Shown: positions 46,797 to 60,186, numbered from the stretch's first letter. The stretch: 64,000 nt of DNA from Botryotinia globosa (GCA_014898425.1 RCSZ01000006.1:1674001-1738000); one strand, 5' to 3'. The notes: generated by a model not told the origin, from the letters alone. Translations and numbers: made by a program.

Positions 46797-48879
46797 ATGA
46801 CACCTGCAATTCTTCAATCCTCAGTCTGGCTTTTGTTACTCGCCAGTTGCAATCTTGTAGCTTCTTCTGCTTCGTCACATTCGCGTGGTGAATCTGTGTT
46901 TGCGGAGAGCTATGATTATATCATTGTCGGTGGTGGAACGAGTGGTCTAGTTGTTGCAAATCGATTATCTGAAGATCCTACTAGTTAGTGATTTTTTCCA
47001 TGAGTATGATTCCAGTATACAATGTTAATTGCTATACAGAAACCGTCTTGGTGATTGAGCATGGACTTATGGATAACAGCTCTCTCACCTTAATCCCAAG
47101 ACTCGGTCTCCAATATTTCCCTAACAATGTAAAGAATTGGAATTATGTTTCCGCGCCCGTCAAAACACTGTCAAATGCAACTTTCAACGTCTACATAGCT
47201 GATGTAGTAGGAGGCAGTTCCTTGCACAATGGTATGTTTGCCGATCGAGGATCCAAAGCAGACTACGATGCGTGGGGAACTCTCATCGGAGACGATTCAT
47301 GGAGTTGGGAAGGTCTGTATCCCTACTTCATCAAAAGCACGACTTTTACCCCCCCATCGGAGGAGCTTCAAACACATTTCGATATCAGAAATAACGCTTC
47401 TGGGTATGGGAATGGACCTATTCAAATCAGCTATCCCTCTGTGATCTTCCCCGATTACCGAAACCAAACTCTAGCCGCGAAGGATTTTGGAATCGAAATC
47501 TCGGATGCACCGGAATCCGGTGATGCGATTGGTTTCTGCTGGGTTCCTCAGACTCTCGATCCGAAAACGGGGTTTCGCTCGCATTCGCGTGTCGCTTATT
47601 ATGATCCTATTGCTAGTAGACCCAATCTCCACCTTATCACGGGCCATCTTGTCGAAAAGATTCTCTTCGATGACACTCTCACTGCTATGGGTGTGAAATT
47701 CACATCTGTCCAAACAAATCAAACACATATAGTCTCAGCAAACAAAGAAGTCATCTTAGCAGCCGGTGCGATTAACACACCCAAGCTTCTACAACTCAGT
47801 GGAATTGGTCCCAGAAACGTACTCGAAGCTGCGGGAGTGCAAGTTCTTCTCGATGCCCCGGCTGTAGGGGCAAATTTCCAGGACCATCCGGTTACGTATC
47901 TCAGCTGGAATGTTACGAACTTGGCGTTTCCAAATGATGCGTCGATTGCCACGAATGCTTCGTATAATGCGAGTGCGTGGCAGGAATATATCACGAATCA
48001 TACGGTTAGTCTTTCGATTCTTTGTTTGGTGATTGTTCGATATACCATCACATCGTACTGAATGCACTTCAGGGACCATATACTCAAGGCACTTCTCCCG
48101 ATGCAGCATTTATCCCTCTCTCTCAACTCACATCCCAAAGCCAAGAAATCATCGACCAAGCCTGCGCTCAAAATGTGTCAGAATACCTCCCATCTATCTA
48201 CCTCGACAACTCGGCGCTTCTCAAAGGGTATCTAGCCCAACGCGATATCATCCTTGATCATTTCTCCCGAGCCAACGCAGCAGTGATAGAAATTCCCATT
48301 GGCACCACAGGATCGGGTATGTACCCAACCTCTTCCCCCTCCATAAACTTCAGAAATCCCACAAACCCCCACTAAAAACAAACCTCACCACCTACTAACC
48401 CCACCCCAGGCGCCTGCGCCGTCGAAAAACCTCTCTCCCGAGGAACCATCACACTCTCCCCCTCATCCCCTCATTCCCAACCCATCATAAACTACCACAC
48501 CTTCTCCTCCCCCACCGACTCCCTCATCCTCACCTCCTGCATCCGCTACATCCGCTCCTACTACTCCTCTCCCCATCTCTCCTCCTACTCCCCCACTGAA
48601 AATTTCCCCGGCTCCGCTGCTCACACAGATGAAGAGATTCTCGCGGCGCTGATCAGCGCAGGTGCTATCGCGCCGAGTTTTGCGCATCCGTCTGGCACGT
48701 GTGCGTTAGGGAAGAGAGAATTGGGAGGCTGTGTGGGAAAGGATTTATTGGTGCATGGGGTGCGGAAGGTGAGTGTCGTGGATGCGAGTGTCATGCCGCT
48801 TATTCCGGCAACGCATCTGCAGTTGACGGTTTATGCGGTGGCGGAGAAGGCGGGGGATGTTATAAAGGGGAGGGCGTGA
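46797..48879 (+). CDS. Secreted GMC-family oxidoreductase
   Basis: Four exons (46797-46983, 47040-48004, 48073-48316, 48410-48879) encode 621 residues. A signal peptide comes first (MTPAILQSSVWLLLLASCNL). The FAD Rossmann motif follows (YDYIIVGGGTSGLVVANRL), with NRLSEDPTKTVLVIEHG continuous across intron 1. GMC signature 2 is AGAINTPKLLQLSGIGP. The C-terminal active-site segment is HPSGTCALG, and VDASVMPLIPATHLQLTVYAVAEKAGD closes the FAD fold. All introns are GT-AG; intron 3 has a CTACTAAC branch site. The family oxidises alcohols or sugars to aldehydes, acids or lactones, releasing hydrogen peroxide when O2 is the acceptor. Secreted members in plant-associated fungi act on aryl alcohols or glucose. 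The substrate cannot be read here. Confidence 0.9.
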
Positions 48880-50467
48880 CTGCAGTGGAATTTGAAAAAT
48901 TCGGGTGGTTTGAAGGGGATAGGAGAGGTAGGGAAGTTAAAGTTGAAGTTGTTTTAGGGATCTCGAGAGGTGGGTTTAGAGACGTATAAAATGGTGCAGT
49001 GGATGCGCTTGTGTGAGCTTGTACCTCGGGGGGTGGAAAAGGAGCTATACTTACTTCTTTTTACAAAACACGATGTTGTACCTGGTATATATAATCATAT
49101 CGATAGGTATACACAATATACACCAGTTTGTAACAAATGCATTTCGAAAGAAAGTGATCAATCTCTAATTACATCTCGCTATTTTTATTTTTATTTTTGA
49201 AAGCGATAGGTACCTCCACGATCTGAATATGTGCAGACAAAACGCATTCCCAAATAAAGATGAGATATGTTCCAGTTCCATTTTCAATCCTCCAACTGAT
49301 AAATATCTTCGGAATAAAACTCTCTAAACTCCCACACATGGAGCAGGAGTTGAAAAAAAGAGAGAAAACACTCTCTAGGACATTTTTAATTCAGAAGCGC
49401 TAGTGGACAAAATGAATAACCTGTACGATTCTAAACTTGTCTTTTGTTTCTCGGTTTTCCGCCATATCTGTATTTTTCTCTGTTTGATTTTTTGTTTATT
49501 TTTCTTTACGAAGAGTGATAACGAAAGGCAATTTACTTTCTCAATCTTCGTTTTTCCTTCAGCTGTTTCTAAATAGGATAGATACAGTATTTCTGTATTC
49601 TTATGTATATGCTTCTTATTATCATTTGTAGAATCTGGTTGCCTTTATTGTTTTCGGGTTCACTCTATAGAATCTGTGTCTGCTGGTATTTTTCTGCTGA
49701 GTTGAAGTTGATATAGAATGGAACGGAATGGATAGGAAGTGTTTCCTTTTCCTTTTTCTGTTTGTTTCTTTTTTGATGAGATATGTAAGATGAGGAAACT
49801 AAGATTCTGCATGGTGATAAGATGTCTCTAGTTTCCGAATGCAATAGAATTGCAGAGATTCTTTGATATTCGAGAAGTATCTTCGAATATGATAGATAGG
49901 ATGTGTTGATATAGGATGTAGGTATTTTCAAGCAGGAAAGTTACATATCTTCGTTCAGAGCATTAATCTAAAGCTAGTGTTTATAATCTGCCTTTTTTAT
50001 TCGTAGCTGAGGGGTTCGGTAGTATGAGGAATTTAATGTTCTTTATTGTCCCTTTTTATGCTTCTAGAAATGTTTCTATTCTAGATGGATCTGGTATTCG
50101 AATGTTCATTGTCTACTTTACTTTCATGCATCAAGTTGTGTTCTAAAGTTGGCCATGAGATGAAGTCAGTTGAGTTCGGCGTCATTTCCATGCTTACTAA
50201 CACCAGAAGATTCTCAATCTACGGTGTAGTATGGTTCATCAATGCAAGAAATGGAGGAAATCTAAGAAACTTTGGAGCTCTTCATCTTTATATGGACTCA
50301 TTGAGATGGAGGTGGTGATCGTGTCATGGGTATTTATATGTCTGTATCTTGTGGTTTGAGATTTCCATCTGAAATTTACGAATGTGCTCCGTGGATTTGA
50401 AGTACATCTAATACTTTCTCAACTTAGAATTTCTACTCAGACTTACTTCATCTGAAACACAAGAAAG
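48880..50467. other. Intergenic, no gene seen
   Basis: The 3' flank of the GMC gene, then unique AT-leaning sequence. The 77-codon frame at 50085-50318 has no recognisable content. The last part is the dynamin-like gene's 5' region. Confidence 0.5.
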
Positions 50468-53167
50468 ATGCGTTCTTCCATTTCTTCTGACGACCAAATG
50501 GATTATGAGCCCGATGAGAATCTCTCCACGACAATCGTTCCTGAGCATCTAGGAAATGAAGATACCATGATAAAACTCGGATTCATCGATGAATTGAAGA
50601 AATTATTCGCTATCAACCAGCTTCTCAATCTTCCCCAGGTATGCGGACCATTTCGCGTTCCGAAATTGCATTTCCTGAGTGCAAAACTTCAGAGTTGTTG
50701 ACTGATAAAGTACAGCTTGTTGTGATAGGCGACCAAAGTTCCGGAAAGAGCTCTGTCCTCCAAGCTATCACACGACTTTCTTTTCCCGTCGATGACGGTC
50801 TCTGTACACGTTTCCCTACCGAAGTTTCCCTACAAAGAGCATCGGAAGACGCTCTAGAAGTCAGCATTACTAAAGCAGTTCGTGCATTGGATGCGCCAAA
50901 TCAAACTACTGTACAGAAAAAGTGGGTTGAGAAGCAATCTGCACGCATCGACGAGTTTAATGGTAAATGGGGAGGAAAGGTTGCGCAAATGAAGGATTTT
51001 TGTGATATTATAACAGAGGTAGAGTGTCGTTTTCAGTTTGAGCACTTCTGGCAAAAGATACGATAGATTGAGTGCGGATACTAATAGAATATCAGGCGAA
51101 GAGAGTCATCATGGGAGACTCTGTCGAGCCAGGACAGTCGGCAAGAAAGGTGAATGTTGCCCAGAGCAAGAAAAATTTGCTGAGTGATGCTACATTGAAG
51201 ATTGTCAAAAAGGGTCCAGGAGAGATCAATATCACAATTATTGATATTCCCGGATTGGTTTCATGTAAGTCCTTACACTTACAATATAGTTGATTTAGAC
51301 CATCTTTCTAACGCCCATTAGCAACTCACCCAGCTCATAAGATGGCCAAATCATTAGTGGATCACTACATATTGAATCCTCGAAGTATTGTTTTGTAAGC
51401 AAAGCCAAAAAAAAACTCTAGATTCTTTTACTCATCATTCACAGAGCGGTTGCCCATCCTGCAAATGTCGAAACTCAAGATATGTTCCAGATTATCAAAA
51501 ACATTGACAATTGGAAAAATCGAGTGATTGGAGTCATCACAAAATGTGATAAGATAGAACCAGAGGGCGATGATTGGGTACGTATTTACCTCTATCGTAA
51601 TGTGCATCACATAAGAATGCTGATGTACAGTGTCTTATAGGTATTCAAAGCAATCAAGAACGATGAGAGCGATCTCGAATTCGATCGATGTCTCAAATAC
51701 GGCTGGTTTGCATTGCGCAACCTTTCTCCATCAGAAAGAAAATCCAGTGCCAGCAAAGATATCCAAACGATACGAGACCAGAAGGAGGAAAAGTTATTCA
51801 GTCAAAAGGTCTGGATAGATCTGGGGCGACAAGGGAAACTAGGCATCAAAAACCTCAAAGTTGCTTTGACACAAATGCACAATGAACATGTCACACGCAG
51901 TATTCCCGAACTCATTCCGGAGATTGCAGACCGTCTCAGAGGAATCGAAGGGAGAATCGAAGCTCTAGGACCACCGCGAATCACACCCGAGAGCCAGTTG
52001 AATTGTCTGGTTAACCTTGCGACAAAATATTCTCTGCACGCGGGAGATGCTATAGATGGCCATAATGATCGTTTACCCGTCAACTGTCCCGAAGTGAAAA
52101 TTCGAAAAATCGTCCGTGATACCCTAGACAAGTTTAGAGATGGCATGACCGAGGTTTACGAGCAGCGCTTCAATAGTAAAATTCTCGGATTCTCCATTGA
52201 CTCCGTTGACGAGAGATCGTGGGAGCGCGCCGTACTGAAAAACAAGTATTATAACGAGATTAGCCAATGTATCGAGGCCAATCGCGGCAAGGAGATGGCC
52301 GATGAAGTAAACGGCGCAGTCATACGTAGTCTCTGGTCCGAACTAACACCAGTGTGGAGAGATCAAACCAGAGCTCTGATTGAGGCATTGGTGAAGGCAA
52401 TTTGGATATCAGTAGGATGTCTCTTACGCGCGATTTGCGAAGAAGAATATCTTCTAGTGAATGTCCAAAATCTACTCGAAGAAGACAAAGCCGCCGTCCA
52501 CGATGACGCCATGAACGAGTTAGATAAACTTCTCAACGACGAGAAATCTGGGCTCATTGTCACTCTCAACAAATGGAACGTGTATCAACTGTCCGATTTG
52601 CGCGAAGGCAGATTCAAACTCATGACTGCGCGACTGGACGAGATTCAGAGACGTGATAAGGATCTTGTGAAAACGCAGGTCAAGGGCTGGCTGGGGCATA
52701 ATGCGAAAATCGATGCGATATTTACCACGCATGATAAGTTGGCGAGCTATTATCAGATTGGCATGGTGCGATTCGTGGATAATGTTTGTCATCAGGTTTG
52801 TGAGAGACATCTTTTGGGGAAGAAGAGTCCGTTGAGGACTTTGGGTCCGGATATGATTACGAAGAAGTTTCAGGGGGTGAGTTTTCAATTTCTCTCACTT
52901 TCTTTCTTCACTTCTCCTTTTCTTTTTCTCTCCGTGTCGAAATTCGGCGTTCGGGGTTGAGACTTGTTTGTCGGAAGACGATAAGCGAGAATCTAATTGA
53001 CGAGGAATAAATAGGACGAAGAAGCTTTACGAAAGATAGCAGGCGAAACTGCACCTCAGTTAGCGGAGCGAGCTCAATTGCAAAAGGATCAGGAGTCGTT
53101 GAAGAGAGCTATGGAAAAGGCGAAGCAGTATAAATTGACTTTGGGGGTACATGGGATGGGGTTGTGA
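50468..53167 (+). CDS. Dynamin-like (Mx-type) large GTPase
   Basis: Seven exons (50468-50638, 50716-51018, 51096-51264, 51322-51394, 51445-51577, 51641-52876, 53015-53167) encode 745 residues in one continuous frame. GTPase motifs: G1 GDQSSGKSS at 62-70 across the first splice, GLCTRFPTEV with the switch-I threonine, G3 DIPGLVS, and G4 TKCDK. A dynamin middle region/stalk follows, with YGWFALRN and FRDGMTEVY, and the C-terminal GTPase effector domain is rebuilt at the end (ETAPQLAERAQLQKDQESLKRAME). There is no PH or proline-rich domain, so it belongs to the fungal Mx-like group and is not Vps1 or Dnm1. Such proteins self-assemble on membranes; the roles of the many fungal paralogues are mostly untested. 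The first intron splits the protein just before the P-loop. Confidence 0.88.
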
Positions 53168-54272
53168 TGAGTTGAGATTTTGATGGATACAGTGGGGTAG
53201 AGGAAGTTTTTCAACGAGAGGGATTGACCGGTGAGATGGGTGAAGTAAGAAACTTTTAGACGATGGACGGAAAAGAGATGAGAGTGATAGTATCGAGGGA
53301 GACTCAACAGACCAACGGATGAATGGAGACATACATGACGGGATGGGATGAAATTGCGAACATACGCAAAGGATAAGGAGGGCGGAATAGATACAGCAAT
53401 ATCCAACATCCTTATAGCAAAATAAGATATCAGTTTCTAAATCCTCCATCTGCGTCTCAGACACCCCCAAAACTAACCTTAACTAATAATGTACTAGCCC
53501 TACCTCTTTCTACCCACTATCCCAAGCCTTCTCAATAACCAACAATTACAACCCCCCTTCCCCCGACAACATCAAATTTGCTTGTACATTCACATTCATA
53601 TTCACATCCACATTTCCAACCCAAACCCCAAGAAAACAGTACAAAACCCGCCAGCGAGGCACGATGAGTTAATACAACCATCTCTAACTAACTAACTAAC
53701 TAACTTACTATTCATTCATCCATCTTAAAATAGTGATATAAACCCCACCAAACGAAACCAATTCATTTATCTCCATCTGAATAAAAGAACCAATAAAAGA
53801 AATCAAACGAGTATATTTTTCATTATTATTTTTTGATTTTGATTTTGATTTTGATTTTGATTTTGATTTTGATTTTGATTTTGATTTTGATTTTGATTTT
53901 GATTTTGATTTTGATTTTGATTTTGATTTTGATTTTGATTTTGATTTTGATTTTGATTTTGATTTTGATTTTGATTTTGATATGTATATGGATCGAGATC
54001 TGAAAACATTGACATTGGCGATTGTGTTTCGAATTTCTTTCTCTGCGGGGAAGAAGGGCTAATAGAATGGGTGGATAGATAGATGGAAGGTTAAATGAGT
54101 ATAGATCCTGCTATATCAATTTAGATACCAGAAGATAGATTCAAATGCATTATTTCTCGAATATGAGTATGAGAGGAATGGTATGTATGACATTATCCAT
54201 GAACGCAACGAGTATTTCACCGCCGGGGGGAGGTGAGGGTTTCGATAATCAATTAACCAATCGATCAATCAA
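53168..54272. other. Intergenic between convergent genes
   Basis: 3' flanks of the dynamin-like gene (plus) and the rhodopsin-domain gene (minus), with a long hexanucleotide repeat. Frames at 53060-53470 (minus) overlap the last dynamin exon and are not supported. Confidence 0.55.
53831..53980. repeat. Hexanucleotide repeat (TTTTGA), 25 copies
   Basis: 150 bases of perfect TTTTGA units. On the minus strand it reads as Asn-Gln repeats in one frame (53803-54015), but there is no sign that this is a gene. Confidence 0.95.
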
Positions 54273-55866
54273 TCACCTATTCCTCGGCCCCCCAAGCTCT
54301 CCCGCTTGCGAATCCGACGCCTTACTCGAAATATCCACCTGCACCGTCCTCATAATTCCTTCTATTTCCTTTCCCTGCCCGAGTGCGCCTCCCGTCGCAC
54401 TCTCCGAGTCCCTCTCCCTCTCTGAACTCTCCATCCCACTCCTCTCATCGACACTCCTCTCCCTCGCAATCATCCCCTCCTCTCCGCCTTTCCCTAAAAT
54501 CGTCTCCTGACTCTCATTATCACTCACATCCCCTGGATATCGAGCCGCGGCTCTCGCGGCTCTTTCTTTTCGTGAGTTCGTGAGAGTATTGATATTGGAA
54601 GTATTGGTGTGGTGCTGACTTTTCGAGTTGCTGAAAATTTGCATATTGTGGGAGCCGGTGTGGGCGTAAGGGTTTGAGGAGGATTTCCCGGTTGAAACGA
54701 GTTTTTTGCCGAATACTTTGAAGAGGGGAGCGAGGACGGGCATGGAGGTTAGGATGATCTTGTTTTGTGTTAGTTTTTGGTTTTACGCACTTTTTCATTT
54801 TCCTTTTTTCATGTTTCTTGTTTGGAGTTGGAGGAGAAGGAGAAGTGGCAGAGGACATACTCCGACATTTAATTCTATGTTCCCCCACACGACCAACATT
54901 GTGGAATTGCCACTACCCGTCGCAATAACGGGTATGACAGTCATCCGCATAATAGAACACACCGTTGTGAGAATACCGAGGGCAAAAACGCCAATGATGC
55001 CGAATTTTTTGGATCTATCCATTCGTAAACCGTAGAGAAATGGGATCGGAAGAAAGAAGATTATGACATCGAAAACGATAGTCGTAATAGCAAGACCGGC
55101 AAATAGCGGACCAACGGGAAGACAGGTTCCCGCAGTTGTTGGATGCCATGATCTTTCGATCTGATGGGCTCATAGATCAGTATATATTTTTCTGAAGAGT
55201 GCATTAGGAAAGAGGGAAAGAGGATTTATGTTTACCGGGTTGCAGTTGAACATTAGTACCAGAGTGCCAACTGTATGGCCTATAATGCAGAGAACCATCA
55301 CGATCCATACTATGAGACGGTAGGTCGGTTGTCCTTTGGAGAGAATGCGAAGATAAGAGAAGCAAAGTGAGACTTTGAAGCCTAAGATGCCCATCATGTA
55401 GAAAGGGCGACCGGCATAATTAATCTACTCAATTATCAGTGGCTAGTTTCTTTTACATCAGTAGATTGTTACTGACTTTAGAATATGTGTTCAAGTTGAC
55501 TGTTGGTCTAAGAGCCAACGGCAGACCTAATCCCCATCTTGATTCTATTTCGTCATTAGCTAGTACCGAATTTATCTGAGATTCTCCTTACGGGCAATAG
55601 TACAAGCGTTGTAAATAATACTACATATCTATCCACGAAGAATTAGCATAAATTGTAGAGACAACCGAAGAAAGACCTACCGCAGCAATGAAGACGGCCC
55701 AGTCATCGACACCAATACCTCGCACAGTACGAACTCTAACATACAATCTCGTGCCGACAGTGATGAGCATCAGCACGAGCAATGGAAACGAAGCTCCTAG
55801 TATCGAAGGATAATTGGATTGAGCATCAACCTCTGGTGTCGAGTTATAGACCCACAAAGTGGGCAT
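54273..55866 (-). CDS. Seven-TM rhodopsin-domain (SAT4-type) membrane protein
   Basis: Six exons (55866-55681, 55628-55592, 55544-55477, 55424-55236, 55160-54861, 54758-54273) join into one frame of 421 residues. Exon 2 is only 37 bases long and was found by requiring frame continuity from VDDWAVFIAA to SRWGLGLPLALRP. The order of features is that of the fungal rhodopsin-domain family: TM1 with LLVLMLITVGTRLYVR, the VDDW motif, LGLPLALRPTVNLNTYSK, INYAGRPFYMMGILGFKVSL, CLPVGPLFAG, MDRSKKFGIIGVFALGILTT and VWGNIELNVG. A hydrophilic tail of about 150 residues follows. No retinal-binding Lys motif of true opsins is evident. Relatives include cluster-associated and PTH11-like proteins with mostly unknown ligands. 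Confidence 0.85.
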
Positions 55867-57548
55867 GATGATACACTTTCTAGAAGATATTCCACAAAGT
55901 CTCCAAATTTATCAACGATCGCGTTGCATCTGAACACTGGATCTGAGATATGTATATACCTTGACCTCTTTGGATCGATCCCCAATCATTATGGACTTAC
56001 CACTATTGCCAAGCTTTTGAAGAAACTCCTTGTTATGTAGCTTCGATTATCGACCTGTTCGTGTTGGAGATTTTATTTCCCCCTTGTCGTCTACAGGGGC
56101 CGCGACAGGTACAGTGCCACGGTTGTTACCAGATGCCTGCGATACAACACTAGCTGGGAGGATTTCTGCAATATAACTTCGATCAACGCAGCGACCAGTT
56201 TCGGCTCCTGTTATTTGGGACTCGGGTCATAACTCTATTCTATTGCTCTGTTGAAGTTTGTTTGTTGCTAATAGCATCTATGCCATTAGCATATTGAACA
56301 AGTATTGCTTCAATTGTCGTACTCGAAAATGAGGCATCTCTCAACTAGAAACACACACCACACATTATCGGACTACTTTTACCCTCAGCGACTAATTCTT
56401 ATGGGGAAGGGGTCTCGGAAACACGGATGTTCAAGAAGATGGACTATTAACGACATGGCTCCCCTTGTTCATATCCCTCTGCTAAGCAATTATGTCTGGT
56501 GAAAATTTGAGAATCCTCTTGGGCCTTGGTCTTTGGACCCCTGGAAACTCAAAATGATTACGCCAGTGTAAACAATCAATAGCAAATTACTAAACGTTGC
56601 ATATTTCACGCAAAAACAACTGAATTGGTGAAGGTTCCGTAGGTTTGCACTGGCATTCCCCCAACCCCCGTCGAGAACAGGGTTTTGATCCAGAATCCCC
56701 ACAATTCGGATCAGATTTTGAGTTCCCCCAGCCAAACATCAACGATTGATAGCTCAAGGCAAATCGTCCGAATCTCAACCCTGTTCAAATTCGGCGGGAT
56801 ACCTCGAGAATACCTGCCGAGGTGACATTTCTGGTCATAGTTCCTGGTCGTGATGACATTTAAAAGATTTTCCCGGGATTTGTTATTCTTTTCTTATATT
56901 AAACCTCGAAATTGTCCGGAGGATGAGAGAAGGATTCAATAACACTTTATTCAAGTACCGTTCGTTGAAGTTGTAATAAGAAATAAAAAAACGGGCGCCG
57001 AAGCCAACTCTTAGTTCACGGGATCGTTCCGGCCCCCTTCATAATTGACAACTAAAATAATTCGCTAGGGCTGACCCGCCTTTATCATGCACAAGCCGAA
57101 CTACAGTCTGTCCATAAAGTTTGTCGTTAATTCGGCGACCTGTTAAAGTCTGATCGTACGGGCGGAATATTGGACGAGCTGACGGGTGCTAGATCAGTAA
57201 CCAGTTGTCTGCGTAGGTAGACACATAAATTTGACTTTGTGGCTGATTCCTGCGTATTGGTTTCAGTAAACTCGATAGAAGACTGCTAGTTTCGACGAAA
57301 GTCCAAGTTCGTTCCAGTAAACTTTGTAGACTTAAATCCCATGAATATCAGAATGCAATTGTTTGTAATGAAAATTCTATTACTCTCCCAAAGTCAGGTC
57401 CAGAGGTCCAAGACATTCTCTGGGGAGTCTAGACTCACGGATAATGTTCAGATACCCGCTGAACAATATTACAGTATTTCATAATCTTAGCAAACTACAA
57501 ATGGACCATGCCTGAAGGAAGAAAGCTATTTCCGAACGGGTAAATGTC
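55867..57548. other. Intergenic, no gene recognised
   Basis: Unique sequence of ordinary composition. The short frames (56305-56502, 56490-56735) have no recognisable content. 56990-57250 is GC-richer and could be decayed coding DNA, but nothing was identifiable. Confidence 0.45.
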
Positions 57549-58250
57549 TCATTGCCCTCGTTGCATGTGCATATAGCTTGTCAATTGAGAATCTTGCTTG
57601 GCTTCAAACATGTGCTCAGGAGCGGTCGAGTTTGAGGTTCCTGCATAAATTCTTCCGTTCAACTGGATCTGCTTCGCAATTGCCCAATTTCGAAGGTGAG
57701 TAAGAATTTCCCCAAGAAGATGGTTGTATTTGCCCTACCAAGGAATGCCCTGATAGGAGAATGAAGATTTATGGTTTGCCACAAACGAGCAATATCTAGA
57801 AATGCTGATGATAAGGAAATTATCTTACCATTCACATCACTGATTTAATTTAGAGTCAATTTGCCATCAAATTTACATGCGAGCTTACCGAGCCGACCGC
57901 CTCATGCGTAGCTCCAGCTCCAGTATAGGTAAGAATGGCGAGAGACCCACTCGCAGAAACGGCAAAATCGAATGATAAAATTCGAAACCACAAAATTCAA
58001 ATGCAGAGTATCATATTGGTGCCATACATCCTGCATAGTAAGCTGCAGTCTAGGTTGTACTGAAATGAAATGACAGCGCATGGTTCATGGGCTCGCGCGG
58101 GGTATTTACCTGATATAGAACCAATAATTGTCAACTGCCCCACGGGGCACCATTGTGTCGGATTTCTTCAGCATCGTCCATTGGGTGAACAGAAGGTGAG
58201 AGACGGACCTTGTGCTATCCTGAGAACTATTGCGATTATAAGTCGTATCG
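57549..58250 (-). pseudogene. Unrecognised coding-like segments, possibly a decayed gene
   Basis: Minus-strand segments read like conserved protein: WTMLKKSDTMVPRGAVDNYW near 58150, DFAVSASGSLAILTYTGAGA near 57950 followed by THEAVGS and a GTAAGC donor, and NWAIAKQIQLNGRIYAGTSN near 57660 running to a stop at 57549. They lie in different frames with plausible GT-AG borders between some of them, but TAG interrupts the last segment near 57735. I do not recognise the family. It could be a broken gene or one with splicing that I have not resolved. Confidence 0.35.
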
Positions 58251-58348
58251 CAGCAGTGGAGAAATGTTACAGACAATATTATCTGGAATAGATATATGGT
58301 GTCTCGTTTTTTCTTTTTTCACATGTTCCTTCAGGTACCAGATCAATC

Positions 58349-60186
58349 ATGTCTTCGACTTTAGCACTCTTGTCAAAGCATAGAGGCGCGGTGTCCGTTG
58401 CCGCAGTGGCTAACACAGCTTCCATGCTGTTTGGTTACGATACAGGCGTCGCTGGTTCTGTAGTCGCACTAAGAAGGTGACTATCAACGGCCACCACGCG
58501 AAGAAACGTCACTGACCTTTTGAACAGTTTTTCGTCAGAGTTCAAACTCTCGACAAGCCCTGCGCATTCGGCATACATTTCCTCCAATATCGTAGCTCTT
58601 CTCAATGCCGGTGCATTCTTTGGAGCCATAGTTCCGGCCGTTCTCACGAATTACATCGGTCGAAAACCAACCATGACTATTGCGGCCGCTTTTTTCATGC
58701 TCGGTGGAATCCTTCAAACTGCAGCTCAGCCACCTTCTCTGTCTATGATTTATGCTGGTCGTGTTATAGCAGGCTTTGGTGTCGGGATAGTTAGTAACCT
58801 TACTCCCGTTCTTGTTGCCGAGACTGCGCCGAAAGAACTGAGAGGATTCCTTATGGGACTCTTCGAAATGTTTCTTGTGAGTGGTGGATTGTTGGCTTAT
58901 TGGACAACGTATGGATGCTCGTTACATTTACAACCCACGAGCAAACAGTGGCGTGTTCCATTGAGCATCCAGATCATCCTGGCTGCAATCATTATGATCG
59001 GATCATTCCTTATAATCGAATCGCCAAGATGGCTGGCCAAACAAAATCGATGGGATGAAGCCGAACATGCCTTGTGTTATCTCCGAGGCTCAACATCGGA
59101 GGACTTGAACATTAAGACTGAAATTGCAGAGATGCATGCGCAGATTGAAGAAGAAATTGCCGCAACTTCTGGTAGATCGATTACCGAACTGTTTCAATCC
59201 AGAAACCTTCTTCGTCTTGTTTGGGGATGTGGCGTCTCCTTCTTTAGCATCTGGTGTGGACATAACGGAATTCTGTACTACGGACCAACGGTATTCAAAC
59301 AAATTGGATTTACCGCTCAAAATGCTGCTCTTTTTGCCAGTGGAATCTTTACCTGTCTTAAAGTGGCTACTACTATTCTTTTCTTGATCGCAGGAGTAAG
59401 TTTGATCAGACCTTTGCTGTCTATTGCGTCCCAATTTATAAGTGGATCATCCTAACACTGATATCATTTAGATCCAACATTTCAAGAGGAAAAATCTATT
59501 GAGTATCGGTAGTGCTGGCATGGCAATCTGTATGTTTGCTCTTGGTGCAGTCCTAGCCACACATCCACCGACCGCTGGAAGCTTAACAAATGATACGCCA
59601 AGTGGAAAGGGAATGGTAAGTGCGATTCAACACCACAGGCTGAGCCCAATACTAACTTTTTCAGATGGCAATCATTTACCTTTTCGTCGTATTTTATTCA
59701 ATGTCTTGGGGTCCTATTGCTTGGGTTTATATTGGAGAGTAAGTTGTCATGATACCACAATATTCTTCAACAGACTAATAATGTCAGGATTTATCCTACC
59801 CGAATCCGTGATTGGGGAATGGCTATCAGCGTTATGGTTGTGTGGCTTTTCAACTATGTCGTTTCCCGAGAAACTCCCATCGCAGTGTTGAACATTGGAT
59901 GGAAAACATGGATGGTATGTGATTTCCACAGAACAATAAAAGCTCGAAAAAGTCGCGAAAAGCTAACAATTATTGGTGCAAACAGATCTTCGGAACATTT
60001 AACTCGGTCGCATTCATCTTCACTTTGTTCCTTCCAGAGACCAAAGGCTTGAGTTTGGAGGAAATGGATGTACTCTTCAAAGTTGTGAATGAAGATGTCA
60101 GAAGGAAGGACGTCGATGAGCATGTTGTTGCACCACTGGACGGTAGCGAGAAGAGTACAAATGCTGAAACGGTCAGGGAGGTCTAA
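58349..60186 (+). CDS. MFS sugar (hexose/lactose-type) transporter
   Basis: Six exons (58349-58476, 58528-59395, 59472-59615, 59665-59738, 59788-59914, 59986-60186) encode 513 residues, the usual length for the family, with 12 predicted TM segments. Motifs of the sugar porter family: LFGYDTGVAGS in TM1, NYIGRKPTM (the G-R-K loop 2-3 motif), AGRVIAGFGVG, PVLVAETAPKELRG, ESPRWLA after TM6, YYGPTVFKQIG in TM7, GEIYPTRIRDWGMA across intron 4, and PETKGLSLEEMD at the end of TM12. All five introns are GT-AG. It would import hexoses or oligosaccharides by proton symport at the plasma membrane. The exact substrate is not readable. Confidence 0.92.

Noticed and set aside
53803..54015. Asn-Gln repeat protein (prion-like) on the minus strand
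   Set aside because: It is only the translation of the TTTTGA microsatellite, with no supporting flanks.
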